A stretch of 50,140 nucleotides of DNA from an uncultured bacterium (GTDB lineage Bacteria > Zixibacteria > MSB-5A5 > CAIYYT01). Under the pieces are notes generated by a model that worked only from the letters and a program-made list of their open reading frames with translations, did not search any database and was not told where the DNA came from. The position numbers and the translations under genes were made by a program. Below, piece after piece: positions 45,116 to 50,140 of this stretch (its first letter is position 1; every line of letters begins with the position of its first letter). The DNA lies in the NCBI GenBank assembly GCA_903903945.1, contig CAIVAP010000234.1, positions 1-50,140 on the forward strand, in the 5' to 3' direction.

Positions 45116-45535
45116 CTACTCCTTCTTCTTCTGTTTGGAGAACCGCAACTGGAGTCCTGTAAGCGCTTTTTCTACTTTCACAATCCAACCAATTCCGAGT
45201 CCAAGAAGCGTGACTATTACAGCAAGGGCTTCGAGAATCAGCCACCATATTCTGTCGTAAATATTGGTAATGCGTGAGTATATGTCATCAACACGCTTTG
45301 AAAGGTCACTTGTCGCAAAGAAAGTGCTTTGAGCCTGAAGTCTGGCGACTTCGACTGAAAGAGAGTCAAGCGATTTCCTAAGTGCCATGTTTTCCCTTGT
45401 GACCTCTTGGAGGACGGCGGCATCACTCTTCGGGATCGGTACGCCCGAGTTAGGCACTCGGGCGGGAGAGGCCGTGAGTGGGTTCGACACGAAAGTCAAT
45501 AGGACTCCGAACTTGACCAAACCATGAACGCGCAT
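45116..45535 (-). CDS. Coiled-coil membrane protein with signal peptide, unknown
   Basis: ATG 45535 is preferred: it opens MRVHGLVKFGVLLTFVSNP, a good signal peptide ending at TASPA, giving 139 residues. The same frame continues to a GTG at 45757 that overlaps the upstream gene by 11 bases, but the extra 74 residues look non-coding. After the signal, a coiled coil (AAVLQEVTRENMALRKSLDS, then SVEVARLQAQ) is followed by a second helical part (SKRVDDIYSRITNIYDR), one membrane helix (IWWLILEALAVIVTLLGLGI) and a short basic tail ending KQKKKE. A periplasmic coiled coil held by a C-terminal anchor is implied. No family is recognised. It is paired with the membrane protein upstream. Confidence 0.55.
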   Translation of the reverse strand: MRVHGLVKFGVLLTFVSNPLTASPARVPNSGVPIPKSDAAVLQEVTRENMALRKSLDSLSVEVARLQAQSTFFATSDLSKRVDDIYSRITNIYDRIWWLILEALAVIVTLLGLGIGWIVKVEKALTGLQLRFSKQKKKE

Positions 45536-45746
45536 TGAAAATCTGTCCCACGTGGTTCGAAAAACGTTTCGGACATAGCGAATGGTCAAGTACCCTAATT
45601 CGGTATTCCTCTGACTCGAAGCGCAAGAACACCATTGCGCAATATGGGCGTCATAATGCGAAAGAGAGATCTTCACAAGAGCCTCACTAGTCACAGCCCA
45701 CCATTGCTTCCCTGCCTGTGTAAGAGAAGGAGAACTGGGCGCGTTT

Positions 45747-46649
45747 TCACTTGTCACTCACGCCACCAACCTGATAGTCGATAGGAGTGTCGGCGGGAAG
45801 CCAAGTGATCGCGTAGGTCAAACCCAAGACAGGGTAGGGCACGATAAGTGTATATTCCGGCGAACCGTCGCGAGTGAGCGCTGCACGGAGTGGGTGAATG
45901 TCAGCCAGCGCCCAAAACTCTGTCGACGAGCGGACTTCCGCTTGACCGTACCATACGTCAAAATCAACAAAGCGCGGGCGATAATCTCTCGGAAATATGA
46001 CGCGTAATGTAAGAGTATCGCTTGGATAGCCCACATACATACCAGCCGATTCGACAGAAAGGTGTCTCGCCAACAATTCACTATAAGTCATTGCAAATGC
46101 ACCTCGACTACGCCACACAATAGGTTTAATCAGACTGGCCGTTGAGCCCCGCTTGATAGGCGGAGAGAACCTCAGGCTCTGAACAATTGAGGTCAGGGAC
46201 CTTCCCTGCACGGTAGCGATCAACAGGGAGCCATTGCTACACTCTGTTACGGTGTCGAGAAAATCGACCGCCGATGAACCGGTAGGCAACACATACTTCT
46301 GTTCGATCAATGTGACGTCTCTGTTGATCGCCCTGAACCTCATCGTTGCGCTGGATTCAGCGTCGCCATCTGCGTTCATTATTCTTAATGTCCTGTTAAA
46401 CCCGTCCCTAGTTACTCCGTACCAACGCGCCGAATAGTCGTAAAAGGCCTCTCTGCTCACGTAGGTTGTCCTTCCAATATAGAAGACAACTATAAGGCCT
46501 GCGAGAGACACACCCAGGAGGGCTGCCGCTACAGCAAAACGCCACCCAGTCAACCTATGAATGAATAGACTCAGAGTTACTATAATACCGAGGAAGCCCG
46601 CAACCTCAACTACTAGAAATGCATCTACTATCGGAACACCCCGTCTCAA
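45747..46649 (-). CDS. Membrane protein with extracytoplasmic or cytoplasmic beta domain, unknown
   Basis: A 300-residue protein. Two hydrophobic helices lie at about 9-30 and 36-57; the remaining 240 residues are soluble and rich in predicted beta strands (TLTLRVIFPRDYRP, RFVDFDVWYGQAEV, YTLIVPYPVLGLTYAITWLP). The TTG at 46649 has no good ribosome binding site, so the start is uncertain. The two-helix hairpin plus a beta-rich domain is an architecture seen in several phage-defence effectors, but no motif identifies one here. The gene is the first after tRNA-Pro in the direction of transcription, a common site for integrated DNA. Not recognised; function unknown. Confidence 0.55.
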   Translation of the reverse strand: MRRGVPIVDAFLVVEVAGFLGIIVTLSLFIHRLTGWRFAVAAALLGVSLAGLIVVFYIGRTTYVSREAFYDYSARWYGVTRDGFNRTLRIMNADGDAESSATMRFRAINRDVTLIEQKYVLPTGSSAVDFLDTVTECSNGSLLIATVQGRSLTSIVQSLRFSPPIKRGSTASLIKPIVWRSRGAFAMTYSELLARHLSVESAGMYVGYPSDTLTLRVIFPRDYRPRFVDFDVWYGQAEVRSSTEFWALADIHPLRAALTRDGSPEYTLIVPYPVLGLTYAITWLPADTPIDYQVGGVSDK

Positions 46650-46728
46650 GAATCAATGCCAGGGACAATCTACAAATAAACGTGAATGCTAGCAATAAAA
46701 ATCTATTTCTTCCTCAGCTTCGTACGTC

Positions 46729-46755
46729 AAAACCCTGCTCTTTCGAGCAGGGTTT
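46729..46755 (-). terminator. Hairpin terminator after tRNA-Pro
   Basis: An 11-base stem AAACCCTGCTC with GAGCAGGGTTT around a GAAA loop on the minus strand, followed by a short T run. It starts 13 bases beyond the tRNA 3' end. Confidence 0.7.
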
Positions 46756-46767
46756 GTCTATTCAAAA

Positions 46768-46841
46768 TCGGGGCGAGCAGATTTGAACTGCTGACCACTC
46801 GCACCCCAAGCGAGTGCGCTACCGGGCTGCGCCACGCCCCG
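46768..46841 (-). tRNA. tRNA-Pro (GGG anticodon)
   Basis: A 74-base tRNA on the minus strand. The acceptor stem is CGGGGCG with CGCCCCG and discriminator A; the D arm reads GGCGCAGCCCGGTAGCGC; the anticodon stem is CTCGC/GCGAG with loop TTGGGGT, giving anticodon GGG; the T arm has GTTCAAATC. CCA is not encoded. The upstream side abuts a composite hairpin repeat only 10 bases from the mature 5' end, so its promoter must lie farther back, perhaps shared with the merR-like gene. Confidence 0.95.
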
Positions 46842-46850
46842 AATATAGAT

Positions 46851-46992
46851 GTCAAAACCACAAGGGTTTTGACCTACAATCTTAGTTGTCGGGTTTCTCG
46901 CTGTCCACCTCCACCCTTTACATCACCGCTCGGAACCCGACCTACAAACATCCCGACCCGTCCCACTGGATTCCCGCCTGCGCGGGAATGAC
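46851..46992 (-). repeat. Composite hairpin repeat (families C, D and E), copy 2
   Basis: C at 46851-46877, D at 46886-46945 and E at 46967-46992, the same order and spacing as 41478-41620. The first stem differs by compensating changes (AAAACCACAAGGGTTTT against AAAACCGAAGCGGTTTT), which keeps it paired. Confidence 0.85.
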
Positions 46993-47002
46993 AGCATCAA
47001 GT

Positions 47003-47029
47003 GTCAAAACCGAAGCGGTTTTGACCTGC
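47003..47029 (-). repeat. Single hairpin repeat, family C
   Basis: A further C element with the stem intact; its foot reads GCAGGT instead of GTAGGT. Confidence 0.75.
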
Positions 47030-47047
47030 AAATACACCTGAGAAAGA

Positions 47048-47401
47048 TCAGCGAACGCCGTCGTCCTTGCCATTGGAGAGGAGGCGTTCTAATTCCATCA
47101 ACTCACGTTTCACCTGACTAAGTAGCTCTACCATTTTGTCGTCACGACGGACTTCGCCAACCGTGTCGGACAGTTTTTGGCGGGCTCCCTCAATCGTATA
47201 ACCCTGTTCATATAACAGATTTTTGATCCGGCTGACAAGCGCTATTTCGCGTTTTTGATAAGTGCGGTTGCCGCCGCGATTCTTTTTCGGGCGTAAAAGG
47301 GGGAATTCCTTCTCCCAGAACCGCAGCACGTACGGCTTGACATCGGTCATCTCTGCTACTTCAGAGATCGAGTAGTACAGCTTTTCTTCGTCGTGTTTCA
47401 A
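47048..47401 (-). CDS. MerR-family transcriptional regulator
   Basis: A 117-residue regulator with a MerR winged helix (about 8-75): YYSISEVAEMTDVKPYVLRFWEKEFP, then NRGGNRTYQKREIALVSRIKNLLYEQGYTIEGARQKL. The start is TTG at 47401 with GGTGGA just upstream. There is no long effector domain, only a short coiled-coil tail for dimerisation, so it belongs to the short MerR group that lacks a metal or drug pocket. Its target is unknown. It follows gpsA by 23 bases and probably shares its transcript. Confidence 0.9.
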   Translation of the reverse strand: MKHDEEKLYYSISEVAEMTDVKPYVLRFWEKEFPLLRPKKNRGGNRTYQKREIALVSRIKNLLYEQGYTIEGARQKLSDTVGEVRRDDKMVELLSQVKRELMELERLLSNGKDDGVR

Positions 47402-47424
47402 AATCCACCCACTCTCAATTGACT

Positions 47425-48429
47425 CTAAGCGTACACCTCTCGTTTTAGCTCACGGGTCATCAGTTCGGACAGCGCCTCCAGCGGCGGTTTGTCCTCGAAC
47501 AAGACCTTGTGCACCTGCTGGGTAATCGGCATCTCCACCTTGTGGACTTCCGCCACGCGAACAGCCGCACGCGTAGTCTCGACACCTTCCGCAACCATCG
47601 TCATTGACGCGAGAATATCGACCAGCTTCTCGCCTCGACCGATTCGTTCGCCGACGAATCGGTTACGGCTATGTTGCGAAACACAGGTGGTCACCAGATC
47701 GCCCAGACCGGATAACCCGGCAAACGTCTCGGGACGCGCCCCCATCCGCACACCCAGACGTGTGATCTCTGCCAGCCCCCTGGTCAGAAGCGCCCCCAAT
47801 GTATTATCACCAAGTTTCAATCCATAAAGCATACCGGCAGCCAGCGCGATCGGATTTTTGAGCGCTCCGCCGAGTTCGACACCAATAAGATCATCGGAAC
47901 TGTAGACCCGGAACATCGGGGTCGATAGCAGTCGCTGAATTTCGATCACCGCTTCGGGTGACTGCCCTGCCGCGACTACAGAGGTCGGTATCCCACGAGC
48001 AACTTCCTCAGCATGCGAGGGTCCCGAAACCGCGATCACGTTCTCGACTCCGACGCCAAGCGCATCCCGAACAACTTCAGAAACACGTTGCAGACTGCTG
48101 ACCTCGATACCTTTCGCCAGAGTAACCAGAATCCCAATCGTCTTTCCGGTTTCCGTCAGTTGCTCGCAAAGTCCACGCACATGCTGCGCCGGAACGGCGA
48201 CAAAGATGATGTCGCTGTGCGTGGCTGCTTGTTTCAAGTTGTCAGTTAATTCGATTGCGGGGTGAATTTTCACGCCCGGCAGACGGGATTTGTCTTCGCG
48301 GGTTACTGCAAGGTCTTTGGGTGTAGTGGCTGCATGCATCCAGAGTGTAACGGCGTTACCCTCTGTGGCCAGTAGGTTCGCGACTGCGATACCCCAGCTT
48401 CCTGCACCTAAAACCGAAACGGCTTTCAT
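47425..48429 (-). CDS. gpsA: Glycerol-3-phosphate dehydrogenase [NAD(P)+]
   Basis: A 334-residue enzyme reducing dihydroxyacetone phosphate to sn-glycerol 3-phosphate for phospholipid synthesis. The N-terminal NAD(P) motif is GAGSWGIAVANLLA; VSGPSHAEEVARGIPT, the catalytic Lys in GALKNPIALAAGM, and the GLSGLGDLVTTC segment with SRNR are conserved. Full length. It lies 50 bases after plsY, whose product uses the glycerol 3-phosphate it makes. Confidence 0.97.
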   Translation of the reverse strand: MKAVSVLGAGSWGIAVANLLATEGNAVTLWMHAATTPKDLAVTREDKSRLPGVKIHPAIELTDNLKQAATHSDIIFVAVPAQHVRGLCEQLTETGKTIGILVTLAKGIEVSSLQRVSEVVRDALGVGVENVIAVSGPSHAEEVARGIPTSVVAAGQSPEAVIEIQRLLSTPMFRVYSSDDLIGVELGGALKNPIALAAGMLYGLKLGDNTLGALLTRGLAEITRLGVRMGARPETFAGLSGLGDLVTTCVSQHSRNRFVGERIGRGEKLVDILASMTMVAEGVETTRAAVRVAEVHKVEMPITQQVHKVLFEDKPPLEALSELMTRELKREVYA

Positions 48430-48478
48430 CTCACTCAGATTAGATCCAGGTCCTTTGTCTTGTACCCCCGAAAGCCGA

Positions 48479-49087
48479 TTAGTGGGTCAGTCTTCTCTCT
48501 TCACCCTTCGTCAACCTTCGTATGTTAGCCCGGTGAGTGAATAATACCAAAAGAGAGACGCCAAAGCAAGCGGAAAGTAACAGTGGCGAGACATTTTTTT
48601 CCATTAAGTACTTTTCGATTAGCACGATCAGTGAAAGTGATACTCCAGCTATGATCGAACCGGCGGAGACAATGCGGGTTAAGGCAAAAATGATGCCGAA
48701 TACGAAAAGACAAACTCCGACTTCGATAGGCAGCAGGATCAAGAACATGCCGAGCAACGTGTTGATCCCTTTGCCGCCCTGGAAGCCAGCGAAGATGGGG
48801 AAGACATGGCCGACCACAGCAGCAAACCCGGATGCCACCTGCACCCAGGGAGACTCGGGAAAGAAGTACTTGGCAACCAGCACTGGTAATGCGCCCTTTC
48901 CGATATCCAGCACTGTCGCCAACACGGCGGCGATCGGTCCGGCGACGCGATAGACATTGGTGGCGCCGGCATTTCCGGAACCGTGTTTGCGGATATCGAC
49001 ACCGACAAATGCGTAGCCAACAATGACGGAGAAGGGTATGGAACCCAAGAGGTAAGAGGCGATGGTGTAAAGTGTTAGTTCAAGCAT
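48479..49087 (-). CDS. plsY: Glycerol-3-phosphate acyltransferase PlsY
   Basis: A 202-residue integral membrane enzyme that transfers acyl groups from acyl-phosphate to glycerol 3-phosphate, the first step of phospholipid synthesis in most bacteria. Motif 1 is in YLLGSIPFSVIVG with RKHGSGNAGATNVYR; motif 2 is GHVFPIFAGFQGGKGINT; motif 3 is in the later loops. Six to seven hydrophobic segments are visible. It forms a pair with gpsA downstream. Confidence 0.97.
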   Translation of the reverse strand: MLELTLYTIASYLLGSIPFSVIVGYAFVGVDIRKHGSGNAGATNVYRVAGPIAAVLATVLDIGKGALPVLVAKYFFPESPWVQVASGFAAVVGHVFPIFAGFQGGKGINTLLGMFLILLPIEVGVCLFVFGIIFALTRIVSAGSIIAGVSLSLIVLIEKYLMEKNVSPLLLSACFGVSLLVLFTHRANIRRLTKGEERRLTH

Positions 49088-49300
49088 AACCCTGAGTCAT
49101 TAAGCGCTTCTATCTTAAACCGGAAGTGTCGGGTTGCACCAAGCAAGGCCCGACGCAACATGAATTCGAGATTGCTTCGTCGTCCCCAATTCACCAAACC
49201 CACCCACCTACACTCCTCGCAATGACACCGAACGTCCTCATTCAATGTACGCTTTCGCGGGAATAACAGCTTCCACCGATGGATTTGGACGAGTTGGATG
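49088..49300. other. Intergenic gap with degenerate hairpin repeats
   Basis: About 210 bases. A worn E-type element (CTTTCGCGGGAATAACAG) is near 49249-49268 and a GTCGGGTTGC...GGCCCGAC fragment near 49129-49154. No gene is seen. Confidence 0.5.
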
Positions 49301-49669
49301 CTACTTACTGACGATCTCTCTCATCGACGCCAATAGCTCGTCTATCTCTTCCTTGTCGATTTTCCTATCCTTCATGGCATTTTGTATGTCGCTGGCAAAC
49401 GCTTGAATTTTCGGCGCCTTCAGCTTGTCCTTCAGCGCACCGGACTTTAGAGCATCCTTGAAGTCCTTAAACGCCGCTTTGATGTCATCAGTTTTGTACC
49501 CTTCAGGCAGGTCCTTCAACACTTGCAGTTCAATCGCGTCGGTTGATTTCTCGATCAGTGCATTGCCGATTTTATCGCAATATGCGTAGCTGAGAATGAT
49601 GCCGACGCCCACAATGGCGACCAGAATCGCGCCGATGATCAGCAGTACCTTACATCCTGTACCCATCAT
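49301..49669 (-). CDS. Small anchored helical protein, unknown
   Basis: A 122-residue protein. ATG 49669 follows AAGGAG by seven bases (ATG 49666 is also possible); a longer frame to 49735 lacks a site. One membrane helix is close to the start (VLLIIGAILVAIVGVGIILSY); a Cys is at position 6, too early for a lipobox. The rest is soluble and helical, with repeated charged segments (IKAAFKDFKDALKSGALKDK) ending MREIVSK. No family is recognised. It stands between plsY and rplQ. Confidence 0.65.
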   Translation of the reverse strand: MMGTGCKVLLIIGAILVAIVGVGIILSYAYCDKIGNALIEKSTDAIELQVLKDLPEGYKTDDIKAAFKDFKDALKSGALKDKLKAPKIQAFASDIQNAMKDRKIDKEEIDELLASMREIVSK

Positions 49670-49796
49670 GAATGGACTCCTTCTTATCAGTAAACGGATT
49701 TTTTGTCGCGTTAGTCCTTGCTCAAGCTGGAGCAAAATCTACATCCATTGAAACGAAGACACAACTGACATCTGATCCTCACGGCGTCCAATCCAC

Positions 49797-49825
49797 AAAA
49801 AAAAGAGGCGGTCAAAAACCGCCTC
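49797..49825 (-). terminator. Rho-independent terminator after rplQ
   Basis: On the minus strand GAGGCGGT and ACCGCCTC pair around TTTTG and run into eight T residues. It marks the end of the ribosomal protein operon. Confidence 0.92.
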
Positions 49826-49858
49826 ATGTTCTGCATACATTCAGTCCGTCGAACCTAG

Positions 49859-50140
49859 TCAGGATTTTTCCTTCTCGTCGCTAGTCTCCGGCTTCTCGAT
49901 AGATTCCTCGGTCGGCTCAACTACAGGTGCTTCCGGTTCTGCGGCTTTGGCAGCAGCCGGCTTGTATCGTCTGCCGGTCCTCTTGACGTCTGGCTCCGGT
50001 GCGGCTTTGCCGCCCCGCTTCAATCTGCCTGAGAGCCTTTTGAGGCGTCCTTCTTTCTTTTCGACAACCTCTTTCTCCTTGGGCTTTTCAACAAGCAGCT
50101 CGACAATGGACACCTCGGCGTTGTCGCCCTTGCGGAAACC
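49859..50140 (-). CDS. rplQ: Ribosomal protein L17, C-terminal part with long extension (cut by window)
   Basis: Ninety-three residues of a frame that runs off the right edge. The visible start GFRKGDNAEVSIVELL matches the conserved end of bacterial L17 (GxRxGDxAxMxxIEL). After this normal end the chain continues for about 75 residues: a basic part (RLKRLSGRLKRGGKAA) and then a Pro/Ala/Glu-rich acidic part ending DEKEKS. L17 usually ends within a few residues of the IEL motif, or carries a shorter tail. A strong terminator follows. The call rests on the short conserved stretch and the operon-end context. Confidence 0.8.
   Translation of the reverse strand, partial: GFRKGDNAEVSIVELLVEKPKEKEVVEKKEGRLKRLSGRLKRGGKAAPEPDVKRTGRRYKPAAAKAAEPEAPVVEPTEESIEKPETSDEKEKS

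Noticed and set aside
45536..45757. N-terminal extension of the coiled-coil protein to a GTG at 45757
   Set aside because: The added residues (many Trp, Cys and Arg, no domain) look non-coding, whereas ATG 45535 begins a good signal peptide. The longer form cannot be fully excluded.
46842..46847. TATATT next to tRNA-Pro as its -10 box, with TTGACA from the repeat as -35
   Set aside because: TATATT abuts the mature 5' end, and the spacing to TTGACA is only a few bases, so they cannot form a promoter for this tRNA.

Overview
This 50 kb window is a bacterial chromosome segment of roughly 54% GC (estimated by eye). Almost all genes are on the minus strand. The best taxonomic clue is the secreted protein at 801-3575, whose C-terminus carries the NFPNPFNP motif and a FlgD-like/type A type IX sorting domain, typical of the FCB superphylum and its candidate phyla (Zixibacteria, Latescibacteria, KSB1 and similar). 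An outer-membrane TolC/MacA-type exporter and lipoproteins agree with a diderm. The phylum is an inference; no rRNA is present to settle it. TTG and GTG starts with good ribosome binding sites are common.

Layout. 1-6.1 kb: a membrane protein, the sorting-domain protein and a class A penicillin-binding protein. 6.1-7.0 kb: a REP-associated tyrosine transposase (RAYT) flanked by its palindromes. 7.0-13.6 kb: an operon for a YIP1-family membrane protein, TolC, MacA-like adaptor, ABC ATPase and two MacB/FtsX permeases. 13.9-17.3 kb: a duplicated-domain lipoprotein and a zinc-ribbon/PEGA/TPR membrane protein. 17.4-20.5 kb: a single-chain type IIG/ISP restriction-modification enzyme. 20.5-28.7 kb: a tightly coupled housekeeping operon, dtd-maf-rodZ-(GT9-like)-smc-ftsY-yjbQ-rlmH. 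29-30 kb: a second RAYT carrying palindromes inside its own reading frame, then rpiB. 30.2-44.2 kb: acyl-CoA and branched-chain metabolism (ilvE, two acyl-CoA dehydrogenases, 3-hydroxyacyl-CoA dehydrogenase, thiolase, split methylcrotonyl-CoA carboxylase, methylglutaconyl-CoA hydratase) headed by an archaeal-type thiolase/HMG-CoA synthase/DUF35 module. A gene with two winged helices and a PD-(D/E)xK-like domain sits inside this run. 44.3-46.8 kb: a repeat-rich accessory patch with a 39-residue lysine-rich protein and two unknown membrane proteins next to tRNA-Pro(GGG). 47.0-50.1 kb: merR-like regulator, gpsA, plsY, a small membrane protein and the 3' end of rplQ.

The carbon genes fit together as leucine/short-chain acyl-CoA metabolism: transamination, acyl-CoA dehydrogenation, carboxylation of 3-methylcrotonyl-CoA and hydration to HMG-CoA. 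HMG-CoA lyase is not seen; the archaeal-type HMG-CoA synthase and thiolase are in its place, so the flow could end in acetoacetyl-CoA and acetyl-CoA, or run in reverse.

The most unusual structural signal is a set of hairpin repeats of several unrelated stem sequences that all start with a GTAGG foot. In three genes the TAG of that foot is the stop codon. The best candidates for something undescribed are the double winged-helix/nuclease gene in the leucine operon, the RAYT/REP biology, and the tRNA-adjacent membrane gene pair.
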